Source of the DNA: Novakomyces olei
Taxonomy: Eukaryota > Ascomycota > Novakomycetes > Novakomycetales > Novakomycetaceae
Direction of reading: 5' to 3'
Assembly: GCA_016906335.1 (NCBI GenBank)
Contig: JADEYG010000012.1
Location: 186,001 to 250,000, forward strand
DNA: 64,000 nucleotides
Shown: positions 1 to 11,056 of the stretch, in pieces
Layout: each line of letters starts with the position of its first letter
Numbering within the stretch: position 1 is the first letter of the stretch
Position numbers and translations under genes: made by a program
Notes under the pieces: generated by a model
Databases searched by the model: none
The model's input: the letters and a program-made list of their open reading frames with translations, nothing else
Told to the model about the DNA's origin: nothing

Positions 1-2
1 GC

Positions 3-71
3 AGCAAGTTCGAGTATGCGATCAACGGCGCAAGACAAATAGGGCCAAGGCCGTTTGGACTGTGCGGGTAA
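3..71 (+). other. Possible 3' end of a gene cut by the left edge
   Basis: The frame beginning at base 3 is open for 22 codons (SKFEYAINGARQ..., ending LCG) before a TAA at 69-71. A GTAAGG splice-donor-like site overlaps that stop, so this could be an exon end rather than a protein end. The family was not recognised. The evidence is only an open, coding-like stretch at the window edge. Confidence 0.2.
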
Positions 72-194
72 GGCTTGGCCTGAGCCAGCAAATGCAGTTT
101 ATTCATCAAATACCTTTGACATGCCAAAATAATTCTAGTTAATTCTAATACTGGTCTCAGGACCCTGCTGCCGATTTCAAGGGGCAACTTTGCT

Positions 195-545
195 TCAAGG
201 CTTTGGCCGCAGAAATTCATCAACAACCTCGCGAAACTCGTTTGGCTGTTCTGCATGAACCCAGTGGCCAGTCGGCAGATCACTTAAACGGAAACATGGA
301 AAGTACTTTCCGATAACAGGAAGCGCTTCGTCCGTAACATATTTTGAGCGTGTACCGCGTATAAACAGCGCCGGGCCCTTGTACTGTTTGCCCAACAAGT
401 CGTGTGGAAAATCAAACACTCCATGCAAGTATTTCATTAAAATATCGAGCGGTAAACGGTTCTGCAGACAATCTTTTTCGCTGTCGTATTGCAAATTTGT
501 TAACAGAAACTGTCGAACCACCAAATCCTAAAGGACAGAATTAGT

Positions 546-617
<72 letters not shown>

Positions 618-1397
618 AAAAAGATCAACTAGTACCGACTCTGTTTTCGCTAGAATAGCATCGGCCTCTGAGCGCCGTGATACACGAGCTTTGTCAATTT
701 CTTGTAATGCCCGTAAATGCCGCGCTGCATCAGACGATAACTCGGCGTCAATAGGCGCATTATCCACGATCACGGCTGCACTCACAAGCTCCGGATGACG
801 TAAAGCCACCACCATTGCCGTCTTTGCTCCCCTAAGGCGTAAGTTTGTAAAACATCCAAACAAATTCCAGCAAGTGAGAAAAAAAAACGACGAGACAGGG
901 CATCGTAGCGTAGGCCAAACGTCGGACACGGTAGAGTGGAGTACATAGTAAGAGCGAATAAAAGATCCCTCAACTACAGACTGAAAATCGAATAAAAAAC
1001 CAGTAAATTACAGACGGCTTACATGGAATGGCCGAGTAAAACTGCCCGGCCCAGTTTGTGGTCTTGTATAAAGCGCTGAATATCCTCTGCCATTGCGGTA
1101 TACGTGTGCGGCTCCTGACGGGGACTTTCGCCGTGGTTACGAAGGTCCTTTACGTATAAGCACGCTTAGTCTTGCACCGCTTACCACACAGTAGATATCG
1201 CGGTCCAGATCGCGGCAAAACTGTTTCGACAACGAGGCCCAGTTACGTTTTGATCCAAACAGGCCGTGCATAATAACGACAGGCTCTGCTATTTTCGCTT
1301 CTGCTCGTATAACATTATAGCTTAACGGCACAGTCGAAACACTGCGCCGAAAGGATATTGTCGCGTCACGTGCAAACCGGTATCGGCCACGAATCAT
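195..1397 (-). CDS. ABHD11/IMO32-like alpha/beta hydrolase
   Basis: Four exons (1185-1397, 1023-1147, 636-831, 195-527) join in frame. The protein is an alpha/beta-hydrolase-fold serine hydrolase. Visible signatures are the oxyanion-strand motif VIMHGLFGSKRNW near residue 45, the RNHGESP motif of this subfamily directly after the first splice junction, the nucleophile elbow GHSMG (its Met codon is split by an intron), and the C-terminal catalytic His in GHWVHAE. The basic N-terminus (MIRGRYRFARD...) looks like a mitochondrial presequence, which fits the mitochondrial ABHD11/Imo32 family. The first intron is only 37 nt. The third carries a long pure GAAA/CTTT microsatellite. The physiological substrate is not shown by the sequence. 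It is divergent from homoserine kinase across about 320 bp. Confidence 0.85.
546..619. repeat. (GAAA)n microsatellite inside an intron
   Basis: About 18 uninterrupted GAAA units lie within the third intron of the ABHD11-like gene. On the transcribed strand this is a CTTT pyrimidine tract just upstream of the 3' splice site. Confidence 0.95.
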
Positions 1398-1433
1398 ACT
1401 CTTCAGTCGCAGTCTGATAGCGATAGTGCTCTC

Positions 1434-1575
1434 TATTCAATTATTCAATTATTCAATTATTCAATTATTCAATTATTCAATTATTCAATTATTCAATTAT
1501 TCAATTATTCAATTATTCAATTATTCAATTATTCAATTATATATTGTATATATTGCAATCCACTATCTGATGGCG

Positions 1576-1607
<32 letters not shown>
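1434..1607. repeat. ATTCAATT 8-mer array plus (AT)n in a divergent promoter
   Basis: About 13 near-perfect copies of an 8-bp unit (ATTCAATT) run from 1434 to 1540, followed by an (AT)n run at about 1578-1607. They fill most of the roughly 320 bp between the start codons of the ABHD11-like gene and homoserine kinase. Confidence 0.95.
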
Positions 1608-1610
<3 letters not shown>

Positions 1611-1714
1611 ATACATTTGTGAATATTTTATATACGCAGCTATTAAATTATTCGCGATAAAATTAAAGCCAGAATAATTTGGCAGTCCAAGAATTTATTC
1701 GTTTTGCAGGCGTA

Positions 1715-2989
1715 ATGAGCGAGCGGTCGGTCATCAAAGTTCCGGCCACATCGGCCAATATCGGCCCGGGATTTGACGTAGTAGGATTAGCGCTTGATTT
1801 GTCGCTGCAATTGTACGTTCAAGTTGATCGGAGCGCAGCTTCAACGGCACCATTGAACTGCGAGATTGCTTACGAGGGCGAAGGTGCCGACGATGTACCA
1901 CTCGTGGCAGACGCGAATCTCGTAACGCAGACGGCACTCTATGTTCTACGCTGCCACGGGCAGCGCAGTTTTCCGGGACACACGCGGGTTCGGATAGTGA
2001 ACCCGATCCCGCTCGGCAGAGGACTTGGATCAAGTGGTGCTGCTGTTGTAGCGGGAGTGCTTTTGGCCAATTGCGTAGGCCAATTGCGGCTGGACAAGCC
2101 CCGAATGATGGACTATACCCTAATGATCGAACGGCACCCGGACAATGTTACTGCCGCCATGTACGGTGGCTTTGTCGGGTCGTACCTCCGCGATCTTGAC
2201 GCTCGGGATACAGAGCGTAAGGAGATTCCCCTCAGCGAAGTGCTGCCCAGCCCCGCTGGAGGCATTGATACAGGCCTCACTCCGCCGGAACCGCCACACG
2301 GGATTGGCAGCCATATACAGTTTGGCTGGGCTCCAGAGATAAAGGCTGTCGCTGTTATTCCAGAGTTTGAAGTGTCTACTGCCAACGCCAGGGGTGTGCT
2401 TCCCGCCACGTACTCCAAGCACGATTTGGTATGGTGACTTGTTTTGCGGCTTTTGGCCGTCTTTTGCCGTGCTGATTGTAGCGCTTTTTGCTGTTTGCTG
2501 TTTGTTGTTTGCTGTTTGCTACAATCTGCTCTGGCCAAGATTACTTTGCCAATCTCCCAGAGCCCAATATATTTATCTGTTTAGCTGCTTGTTTTACTCA
2601 AATACTTTTTTGCTCTCTCTGTCTTTCACCTCACTAACGGTCAGATCTTCAACTTGCAAAGGCTCGCTGTGCTCACTACCGCACTCACACGCAGCCCGCC
2701 TGATCCTGAGCTCATTTTCCCGGCCATGCAGGATCGTGTACACCAGCCATATCGCAAAACGCTCGTACCAGGACTGGCTCGAGTATTAGAATCAATGACG
2801 CCGCAAACTCGGCCGGGGATACTGGGGCTCTGCCTTTCCGGTGCTGGCCCGACTATCCTGGCCCTGGCTACACACAATTTTGACGAAATTGCGGAAAACA
2901 TTATCGCCGTATTTAAAGACGAGGGAATACAATGCCGGTACCTCGTACTGAACGTGGCTCAGGAAGGAGCTCAATGCTTACCCGCATAA
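1715..2989 (+). CDS. THR1: Homoserine kinase
   Basis: Two exons (1715-2428 and 2645-2989) encode about 352 residues, close to yeast Thr1. The enzyme phosphorylates homoserine with ATP in threonine biosynthesis in the cytosol. It is a GHMP kinase. The N-terminal motif KVPATSANIGPGFD and the ATP-binding loop PLGRGLGSSGAA (near residue 95) are intact, and the third GHMP motif LCLSGAGPTI lies near the C-terminus. The start chosen is the first ATG, which gives MSERSVIKVPATSANIGPG. The single 216-nt intron splits the DLIFNLQRLAVLTTAL segment, which is conserved in the family, so the splice is well supported. The intron contains a short TGCTGTT-rich repeat. Presence of this gene argues against an animal source. 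Confidence 0.95.
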
Positions 2990-3243
2990 ATCTTAAAGCG
3001 TACACTGAATTTGTAATTTTAGACGATGCATCGAAGCATAATTACATTATGTTCACCAATGGTTTATGTCTTGTCAAGTTGCTTCACAAGGCCCATACAC
3101 TAAACGTACATTCTACATGTATCTAATGGCATCACAAAACACGTATACCTGGCACGTATCAAGCCCCCGTATTATATGCGTACTCGTTAAATGATCACAA
3201 CGGCAATTGAATTATACAATCTCGACCAATCGGCGGATACTCG

Positions 3244-4493
3244 TCAATACTTGGGCGAAACAAAACTCTTGGCCCAATTGCGAAACTTCATGAAAACAGG
3301 CTTTATTCCCAAGGTTTCAAGGTCGGAAATATCAAGATGGCAGTCTTGTGGCCGGTTTACTGTCATTAGCAAGCAGTCAAACACTTTGAGAACTATATAA
3401 AAACAAATGTGTTAAAGTAGCATTAGTATCGGTAAATTGAATGACTAGTTGATTTAAATAAAACAAAAAATAATGGACTAGATGAAGATGGATACCTGAC
3501 GCTCCTGGGGGCAAAACGTTAACAACATTCAAATGTGTAGTCGGCAAGCCCAAATACTCTGCGAAAATGAGGCTAATCTCATATTTCGTGAAGCGTTCTT
3601 GGGCCGAAACGTGTAAAATGCGAGGGCCATCTTGCAGACTGCCTTTACGGTAGACATCAGCAATTTTCACTAGAATCCGTCCAATATCCGACGTATTTGT
3701 TGGGTAGCGGGCTTGAACATTGTCCATATCCACAGTTTTCATGTTCTTGAATATTAGAAAACAATTGAAGCTTATACGCATTTACCTCCACTGCGTCTAG
3801 TAACACCGTAATTGCAGACTCGGTGTTCTTTATGACTTGCCCGTACAGCACAGGCACTCGCACAACAAGAGCATCTTCGTTGCTTTCCAATACCGCCTGT
3901 TCTCCGCGCAATTTCGACTGGCCGTAAAAATTTAGAGGGCTATTAATTAGTATAATGAAGGCGGAATTTAAACACGAATGAAAAAAAGGTGAATGAAATG
4001 AAGATAAAAGAGTCGTACTGCGGCTGGTCCGTGGGGTGATAAGGAGGATTCTTGCCGTCAAATACATAATCGGTCGAAATGTATATCAAAAGAGCACCCT
4101 GCTCTTTGGCGGCAAGAGCCAATGATCGTGAAGCCTCCACGTTTAGGTGCAATACAGCATCTCGCTGAGCCGTAGACTCGGCTACATCCGGCCGTCTCTC
4201 CGCTGCACAATGAATAACTACATCTGGTCTTTCATTTAGAAGCTCATTCACTTTACTGCTATACCTCTGCTGTGCCATAAGCCCGGCAATGGCTTCTGAC
4301 GAGGTGAGATCAAGCTTTAAAACCTCCGCCCCGTCTGCTCGCGTATATCCCGTACGGATAACCGTCCATTCCGCTGAAGAAAACTCACGTGCGACCGCGC
4401 GGCCTAAAAGACCTGAATTGTTAATGAGAAATCAGGAAAATTGCTGTTTGCTTGAGTACCAGTAGCACCCGTAACGAGAACTTTGGGCGTCAT
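3244..4493 (-). CDS. MAT2B/RmlD-like NAD(P)-binding protein
   Basis: Five exons (4460-4493, 4019-4412, 3786-3939, 3496-3745, 3244-3359) encode 315 residues. The protein is an extended short-chain dehydrogenase/reductase. It has an N-terminal nucleotide-binding loop VTGATGLLGR (split by the first intron), the strand motif YISTDYVFDG, and an active-site Tyr-x-x-x-Lys in NFYGQSKLRGE. The C-terminal RPQDCHLDISDLETLGI segment matches methionine adenosyltransferase regulatory subunit beta and bacterial dTDP-4-dehydrorhamnose reductase. In animals this family binds the catalytic MAT subunit. Whether it does so here, or acts as a reductase, cannot be told from sequence. The first exon is only 34 nt, and the introns are 47, 79, 40 and 136 nt. 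Exon phases are mutually consistent. Confidence 0.85.
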
Positions 4494-4886
4494 TGCTTCT
4501 CCACACTTTTGGTTGTTGTGCTATACACCCATTTATACGGATTTGCACTGTATAATAAATTGCATCATATTATAATGAGCCGTACTTTTTATTAGGAGCC
4601 GTACTTTTTATAATAAAGCACGAAAGCATTGCGTATACGTGATGATACCTTTCTCGAAATTTGTAATTAGTAATGGTTAATTTATTTTGCTAATATATGG
4701 ATTATATTGGAAATTCATGGTAGTTTATACCAATTATTACCCTTTTTTATTTTATTTAATTATATGATTTAAATTATTTATATAATATTTTATTTAATTT
4801 CATAATATTTTATTTAATTTCATAATATTTTATTTTATAAATTTCATAATTTTCTAAAACAGCATCATCTGTCCATCGCCTTTGCA
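4494..4886. other. AT-rich divergent promoter region with a 20-bp repeat
   Basis: This shared 5' region serves the MAT2B-like and cysteine-synthase-like genes. From about 4782 to 4836 it holds nearly three copies of a 20-bp unit (ATAATATTTTATTTAATTTC). No protein-coding signal was seen. Confidence 0.7.
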
Positions 4887-6190
4887 ATGCGAGCTGCTTC
4901 AATTCTGCGGTCCGTATTTCGCGGGGGACCGCCCGTTGAAGGCTTTGTTGGAGCAATTGGTAAGTCTTTAGTTCCCTGATGTTTACTAAAAGAACCTTCT
5001 TCTAATACAAAGGCAATACTCCATTGATTCGTATAAAGAGCCTCTCGGACGAGACCGGCTGCAATGTATATGGAAAAGCGGGTAATACCAAAATGCACGC
5101 TCGTCCACGATCCTAATCCCCACAGAATTTATGAATCCTGGCGGCAGTGTCAAAGACAGAGCTGCTCTTTTCGTTATCAAGGACGCAGAAGAACGGCGTC
5201 TGCTTGGACCTGGAGGAACAGTCGTTGAGGGCACTGCCGGCAATACTGGCATTGGTCTGGCTCATGTGTGCCGGGCTCGTGGCTACAACTGTGTAATTTA
5301 TATGCCCAACACCCAATCTCAAGAAAAAATAGATCTTTTACGGATGCTCGGTGCTGATGTTCGGCCAGTGCCGGCAGTGCCCTTTAATAATCCAGATAAT
5401 TATAACCATCAGGCGGCAAGATACGCAAAGTCCTTGAGCAATGCCGTCTGGACAAATCAGTTTGACAATACTGCCAACAGACGCGCCCATATTGAGACAA
5501 CGGGTCCGGAAATTTGGGCTCAGCTGGATGGGAAAGTGCATGGGTTCACGGCTGCTACTGGGACCGGAGGGACATTTGCCGGAACGACACGCTTCCTCAA
5601 GGACGCTAGTGAAGGAGCTGTCAAGTGCGTTTTGGCTGATCCTCCTGGGAGCGTGCTCTACAATTACATAAAGCACGGAAAGCTTGAACGTGAGGGGACT
5701 AGCAGTATTACAGAGGGAATCGGCCAGGGCAGGGTTACGGATAACTTGAAGCCGGATATTGACTTGGTGGATGATGCCCTGCATATTCCTGATGCAAAGT
5801 CGATTGCTATGGTCTTCCGAATGCTGGACGAAGAAGGGTTGTACCTCGGCGCCTCGTCCGCTCTCAATGTAGTTGCCGTACACGAGCTCGCAAAACTCAT
5901 GGGGCCCGGACATAATGTCGTCACTATTTTGTGTGACGGTGCCTACAGATACGCTACGGTATGGACATGCATTTTTGTTTTTATTTTTCTATATTTTTAT
6001 ATATTTATTTATTGATTTTATAATTTATAATTTACAATTTATTTTGCGCATCTTGTTGTCTTCACATGAATGTTTTACGCGCTATTATTATCATCGGCTA
6101 ATCATCCAGCGGCTGTTCAACCGACAATGGCTGGAAAGTAAAGGCCTGCTCGACGCGATTCCCAAACACCTGCACAAGTATGCTCGCTAA
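4887..6190 (+). CDS. Cysteine-synthase-like PLP enzyme (Cys12-like)
   Basis: Four exons (4887-4959, 5013-5081, 5126-5958, 6110-6190) encode 351 residues. It is a fold-type II PLP enzyme of the O-acetylserine sulfhydrylase/cystathionine beta-synthase core family. Family motifs are IGNTPLIRI, the PLP-lysine motif [11 protein letters not shown] (near residue 55), the substrate loop [10 protein letters not shown], and the phosphate-binding loop GTGGTF. It closely resembles the fungal Cys12-type proteins (known from yeast mitochondrial outer membrane), which have a conserved C-terminus ending in a W-L-x-x-K-G helix, seen here as RQWLESKGL. The first two introns are 53 and 44 nt, and each splits a conserved motif, confirming the junctions. 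The biochemical substrate of Cys12-type proteins is not settled, so cysteine synthesis itself is inferred. Confidence 0.88.
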
Positions 6191-6718
6191 ATTAGATTGA
6201 AAATGTAATATTATCATACATGAACGAAGCATCCCTGTGTAGTCAGTCGGACGGAGTAGCTTTGATTAGTAGATTTTTTTTTTTGGTTAATTCTGAAACA
6301 TATTCTGAATTATGTATTCTGAATTAATTCAATCGTTTATTCCAGTACGCTCATACAGTGCACTTTAAATCTATTCATATTCGTGTACGCTTTGCATTAC
6401 ATTTTCGCTCTATACGCGTCTTTCAGCCGGTATCATTTTGCCTCCTTTTCATCGTTTGGCTTTCCTTTCACTTTTCCTTTACTTTTACTTTTCCTTTCCT
6501 TTTACTTTTCCTTTACTTTTACTTTTCCTTTACTTTTACTTTTGCTTCCCTTTTACTTTTCCTTCACTTTTACTTTTCCTTTCCTTTTACTTTTCCTTTA
6601 CTTTTACTTTTCCTTCCTTTTACTTTTCCTTCCTGCTTTCTACATTTCCATTCTCTCTTTTTTTCCTTCTTTCCCCTTTATTTTATAAACTCTCTCTGCT
6701 ATGCCTTCATCACCCAGC
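6191..6718. other. Convergent 3' region with pyrimidine tract
   Basis: This lies between the convergent cysteine-synthase-like and PFAS genes. From about 6456 to 6632 it is an imperfect CTTTTC/CTTTTA array, almost pure pyrimidine on the plus strand. The long open frames here (Phe/Leu/Ser-rich) are products of that tract and are not believed. Confidence 0.8.
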
Positions 6719-9700
6719 CTATCCGACCCACTGGCGAGCATTCTGGAAAATCTTTATCCAGGGCCCATGCATTCCCCACTCACTGCTAGAGCTCGGGACC
6801 CAAGAATTGGCTGACCGCATAACTACGCGTTCAGGATGGGGCATAAGAATAAGCACGCGTCCGTCTGCCGACTGTACTCCAGCAGTCCCGTTTACGCTTC
6901 CGTTTGGATTGTAAGGGTACCGCTGAGTGACCCTTCCATAGTTGTCGACGTACCGCACAGGCACTAGTCCGTTGTGCTCTGCCGAGTGCAATTGGGACCC
7001 ATCACCAAAATTTGCCTGGCCTTCTCCGTGAGCTGCAACAACAGGGATCCTTGAGCCCTGCATACCACGTAAAAACACAGAGTCCTTTACTAAACCCTCG
7101 TCTCCGATTGCGAGCGTGACCACACGTGCTTCATACTGCTCCGATACATTTCGCTCAAAGGCAGGCCAGTCTTGAGCGCCCGGGATAAGAGCCTTTAGCT
7201 GGGCAATAAACTGGCAGCCGTTGCAGGCACCAAGGGCAAATGTATCCTTGCGTGCAAAAAACTGGGCAAAGGACTGCCGTGTCTGTGGATGGTAGAGGAC
7301 GCTCTTGGCCCAGCCGGACCCAGCGCCGAGCACGTCTCCGTACGAGAAGCCTCCACAGGCTGCGAGTCCAGCAAATTCGCTAAACTCGATTTTGCCTGCA
7401 ATTATGTCCGACATGTGTACATCGACGGCAGTAAAACCGGCTGCCATAAAGGCATAGGCCATTTCCATATGGCCATTGACGCCCTGCTCTCTCAGGATCA
7501 TGACTTTGGGCCGAGAGAGCGGTACTGTAGACGTAATTGTAGGCAGTTTTGTAGGCGAAGCCCATTCAAAGCTAAAGTCATACACGAGCCCCGGGTCAGA
7601 GTCGTCCAGGATAGACTCATACTCCTGCTCAGCAACCCTAGGGTTATCGCGGCGGCTCTGCATGGCAAACGAGGTGGCTGACCAGAGCTGCTGCAGCTGC
7701 CCGCGGCTGCACTCAAAGGCCACCGTGTCGCCAGGCCCTATAATTTTCAGTGTGGCCTGCTGCTGAGCCAGAGTCCGGCCAATGCAAAAGACACTGTCCA
7801 GTGGGAAGCCTTTGGCTTGTAGAATAGAGTAAAAATCTTTGGCTCTGCTCTCCGGCACCTGGAAAACTGCACCCAGTTCTTCGTTGAAGAGTGCCGCTGC
7901 CATATCGTCAGCAGAACTGCTCTTTGCGTAAGTCGACACGTCCAACTCGACGGCAATTCGGCGCCCGGAAAAGAGCATTTCTGCCACTGTCGCAAACAGT
8001 CCTCCGTCAGATCTGTCGTGGTACGCCTGTACGATATTTACATTGTCTTGATCGTAATCGGCTCTGCTCTCTTCCTCCGTCAGTGGCCCGTTTTGCGTAT
8101 GGAGCTGCGCTACTGACTGCATAAACGCCCGGAGCAGAGGCGCGTCCACGTCCGGTGTTTCCTCTCCAATTTGGCCATAAACCTGTGCAAGAGCAGACCC
8201 GCCGAGCCGCTGGTGCTTGTTGGACAGATCCACAAGAAAGAGGAGCGAGTTTCCTTTTTGCAGTTGAGGCGTCCACGTCCGTTCCACGTCCTGGACAGGC
8301 GCAAAGGCTGTAATAACGACAGAGACAGGGCTCGTTACCTGTACTTGCTGTCTCTCGTTTACTATATCATCAGTAGGAGTAGAAGTAGCAGTAGGAGTAG
8401 CAGTAGGAGTAGCAGTAGTAGAAGCAGTATTAGCAGTAGTAGTATCAGCAGTATTAGGAGTAGTATCAGTAGTAGTAGCAGTAGTATTAGCAGCCAAGTT
8501 CTGGCTGCTGGATTTGCTTCGTTTAGCACTGCCCCCCACTCTATCCTGCCACCACTGCATCTTCATCGACATGGAATCCTTGCCGACGGGAATAGCGATA
8601 CCCAGAGAAGGGCAGAGGCCAAGGCCGATGGCTTCAACGGCCTTGTACAGTCGGACCCCCTCTCCGCTCTGGCCTGGAGCAGCCATCCAGTTGGCACTCA
8701 GCTTTACATGGTCCAGGCTGGCAATATCAGCACTGGCCAAGTTGGTGAGGGACTCACCAACTGCCATCCTGGCCGAGGCTTCGCTCGAGTAGAAAGCCAG
8801 CAGCGGCCTTTCGCCCATAGACATTGCTTCGCCTCTGCCACAAGTATCGCCAAGCCCGGCTCTCGTAACACCAGCATCGGCCACGGGGACCTGCCAGGGA
8901 CCCACCATTTGGTCACGGGCCACTAGCCCAGTGACGGATCTGTCGCCGATAGTAATGAGGAAGGATTTGCTGGCCACTGAGGGCAATTGCAGGACCCGTT
9001 CAACTGCCTCCCGAAGGCTGTCAGTGTGGTCTGTGAGCCTAAAGGGCACAAGTTTGTGTACTACAGACGCATCCTCTCGCGACATCCGTGGCGGTTTGCC
9101 AAACAGCACATGCATCGGCAGATCGATTGGCGAATCGCCAAACAGCGAATCCTTGACGACCAACTGCTCTCTCTCAGTAGCGAAGCCGACTACGGCAAAG
9201 GGACACCGTTCCCTATCCGCAATTCCACGGAAAAGCGAAACTGCTGTTTCAGCGATTGCCAGGACGTACCGCTCCTGAGCTTCACAGCACCAAATTTGCA
9301 TTGGCGAGAGACCCGACTCGGCACTCGGAATTGATCGCAGATCAATTTCGGCTCCGAGTCCGGCATCGTTGACGAGCTCCGGCAGAGCGTTCGACAGGCC
9401 GCCCGCTCCTACATCGTGGATTGACTGGATAGGGTTTTCCTGGCCGAGACAAGTGCAGGCGTCGATGACCATTTGCGCTCTCCGCTCCATCTCTGGATTG
9501 CCCCGTTGCACTGAAGCGAAATCAAGGTCAGCTGAGGCTTCTCCCGAAGACATGCTGGAGGCTGCACCGCCTCCAAGTCCGATCAGCATAGCCGGTCCGC
9601 CCAGGACAATCAGGCGAGAGCCTGGTTGTATGCCTCTAGTGGCAGAATTGACGCCTTTGCCTTTTTCCTCTACCCCACCCTTCAAGGCGTGGCCGGGACG

Positions 9701-11056
9701 TACAGTGCCCACTCCTCCAGCCAGCATTATAGGCTTATGGTACCCCCAAACACTGCCACTGATGCGCATAGTAAATGTTCTAAAGTACCCATTGATACAC
9801 GGACGGCCAAACTCGTTGTTGAAGGCAGCACTGCCGAGTGGAGCTTCGACCATAATCTCATACGCAGAGGCAATATGGCCCGGCTGGCCTATATCCTGCT
9901 GCTCCCAGGGCTGAGTGGCCCCAGGGATGAGCAGGTCAGAGGTACTGAAGCCGCAGAGGCCAGCCTTGGGACGGGATCCAGTGCCCACTGCTCCTTCGTC
10001 CCTGATCTCTCCGCCGGAGCCGGTAGCGGCTCCGGCAAAAGGCGAGACGGCAGTTGGATGGTTGTGGGTCTCTACTTTGCCCAGGAAATGGATACGTTCG
10101 CCAGCGGTTACGAGCCAAGTATGGCTGTGTGTATCCGCATACACGAGCGTGGAAATGCTGCCGTCAAAGACGGCAGCATTGTCCGAGTAGGCGCTCACTG
10201 TATACTGCGGACTGTGGGTATGGGTATTGCGAATCATAGAGAAGAGCGACTGCCGCTGCCGCTCTCCGTCCAGAGTCCATTCCGCATTAAATATCTTGTG
10301 ACGGCAGTGCTCCGAGTTTACCTGCGCAAACATAAACAGCTCAGCGTCGCTCGGAGACTTGCCTGCCAGTTCTCCTCCACTGGCGTAAGCACGGAGGAGG
10401 TACGCCATCTCCTCCGGAGCCAGAGCCAAGCCAAACTCCTTGTTGGCCCGCTCAAGGGTCTCGAGCGAGGCACCCATATCTGTGCCACCAATATCCACAC
10501 GAACAAGCCGCTGCGGCTGCTCAAGTTGGCCAAAGAGATCGTCTGCTGACGGCAGTCTGTGTACCATTAGAGACTGTGTCATTCTGTCACAGAGCACATC
10601 GTGCAGGAGAGCGATATGCTGAGTCAGCAGCGGCTGCGTAGACTGCACAAGCAATGCAGAGCCGCGCTCTATTGCGTCAACGGCACTCGCAAGCTCACAG
10701 ACACGGGCAATGTCTGTCGCCTTTGTGGACCAAGGCGATATTGTGCCTGTGCGCGGCTGTACATACACGATTAAAAGGTTAGAGTCCGTGCAAGTGCCAT
10801 TGCCAGTAACGGCAGTTTTTAGCGACTGTGCTAGTGCGTCAGAGGGTGGGTAGTGGGCGCCATAGTCGAGCAGACGGTCGAGGCTCTCTTCTGCTGCCTC
10901 ACTCAGCTCACCTGACTGCTTTACATAGTGGACCCAGATACCCCGCACCGCTGTCACTGCGCCAGGCGCTGACGTCCGCAAGGCGGCATTGAGCGATGCC
11001 GCTAGCCGGTCCTGGCGGAAATCGGAGAGCGCTCGGCTCCCTGGTTTGACCAGCAT
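6719..11056 (-). CDS. ADE6: Phosphoribosylformylglycinamidine synthase
   Basis: A single uninterrupted frame of 1,445 codons encodes the large multidomain eukaryotic FGAM synthase (purine synthesis step 4: FGAR + Gln + ATP to FGAM), cytosolic. Order: N-terminal PurS-like/linker region; the FGAM synthase core with VNSEHCRHKIFNA and GKVETHNHPTA (from about residue 230); a second AIR-synthase-like half with GRGEAMSMGERPLLAF and GKDSMSMKMQWW; then a class I glutamine amidotransferase domain with GALGACNGCQFIAQL (catalytic Cys) and a terminal MPHPERV (catalytic His/Glu). It is about 90-100 residues longer than the yeast enzyme. Part of the excess is a Thr/Ala/Pro-rich insert near residue 860, described separately. 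There are no introns, unlike most neighbours. Confidence 0.97.
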   Translation of the reverse strand: MLVKPGSRALSDFRQDRLAASLNAALRTSAPGAVTAVRGIWVHYVKQSGELSEAAEESLDRLLDYGAHYPPSDALAQSLKTAVTGNGTCTDSNLLIVYVQPRTGTISPWSTKATDIARVCELASAVDAIERGSALLVQSTQPLLTQHIALLHDVLCDRMTQSLMVHRLPSADDLFGQLEQPQRLVRVDIGGTDMGASLETLERANKEFGLALAPEEMAYLLRAYASGGELAGKSPSDAELFMFAQVNSEHCRHKIFNAEWTLDGERQRQSLFSMIRNTHTHSPQYTVSAYSDNAAVFDGSISTLVYADTHSHTWLVTAGERIHFLGKVETHNHPTAVSPFAGAATGSGGEIRDEGAVGTGSRPKAGLCGFSTSDLLIPGATQPWEQQDIGQPGHIASAYEIMVEAPLGSAAFNNEFGRPCINGYFRTFTMRISGSVWGYHKPIMLAGGVGTVRPGHALKGGVEEKGKGVNSATRGIQPGSRLIVLGGPAMLIGLGGGAASSMSSGEASADLDFASVQRGNPEMERRAQMVIDACTCLGQENPIQSIHDVGAGGLSNALPELVNDAGLGAEIDLRSIPSAESGLSPMQIWCCEAQERYVLAIAETAVSLFRGIADRERCPFAVVGFATEREQLVVKDSLFGDSPIDLPMHVLFGKPPRMSREDASVVHKLVPFRLTDHTDSLREAVERVLQLPSVASKSFLITIGDRSVTGLVARDQMVGPWQVPVADAGVTRAGLGDTCGRGEAMSMGERPLLAFYSSEASARMAVGESLTNLASADIASLDHVKLSANWMAAPGQSGEGVRLYKAVEAIGLGLCPSLGIAIPVGKDSMSMKMQWWQDRVGGSAKRSKSSSQNLAANTTATTTDTTPNTADTTTANTASTTATPTATPTATSTPTDDIVNERQQVQVTSPVSVVITAFAPVQDVERTWTPQLQKGNSLLFLVDLSNKHQRLGGSALAQVYGQIGEETPDVDAPLLRAFMQSVAQLHTQNGPLTEEESRADYDQDNVNIVQAYHDRSDGGLFATVAEMLFSGRRIAVELDVSTYAKSSSADDMAAALFNEELGAVFQVPESRAKDFYSILQAKGFPLDSVFCIGRTLAQQQATLKIIGPGDTVAFECSRGQLQQLWSATSFAMQSRRDNPRVAEQEYESILDDSDPGLVYDFSFEWASPTKLPTITSTVPLSRPKVMILREQGVNGHMEMAYAFMAAGFTAVDVHMSDIIAGKIEFSEFAGLAACGGFSYGDVLGAGSGWAKSVLYHPQTRQSFAQFFARKDTFALGACNGCQFIAQLKALIPGAQDWPAFERNVSEQYEARVVTLAIGDEGLVKDSVFLRGMQGSRIPVVAAHGEGQANFGDGSQLHSAEHNGLVPVRYVDNYGRVTQRYPYNPNGSVNGTAGVQSADGRVLILMPHPERVVMRSANSWVPSSSSEWGMHGPWIKIFQNARQWVG
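8371..8505. repeat. ADE6: Trinucleotide-rich array inside the PFAS coding region
   Basis: An imperfect (AGT/AGC/GTA)n array remains in frame and encodes a Thr/Ala/Asn-rich stretch of about 45 residues. It sits between the conserved GKDSMSMKMQWW block and the TSPVSVVITAFAPV block, where other PFAS proteins have a short linker. Length change in steps of three is tolerated at this surface loop (inference). No good donor/acceptor pair removes it. Confidence 0.85.

Noticed and set aside
6358-6914. Phe/Leu/Ser-rich hydrophobic frames resembling membrane proteins
   Set aside because: They arise from the CTTTTC/CTTTTA pyrimidine tract, and three overlapping frames give the same pattern.
8171-8926. 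Ser/Arg-rich 251-codon frame on the plus strand, resembling an SR protein
   Set aside because: It is antisense to the well-supported PFAS gene, and its RS-rich part is the opposite strand of the Thr/Ala coding microsatellite.
9369-10549. Long plus-strand frames of 181 and 307 codons
   Set aside because: They are antisense shadows of PFAS with no family features.
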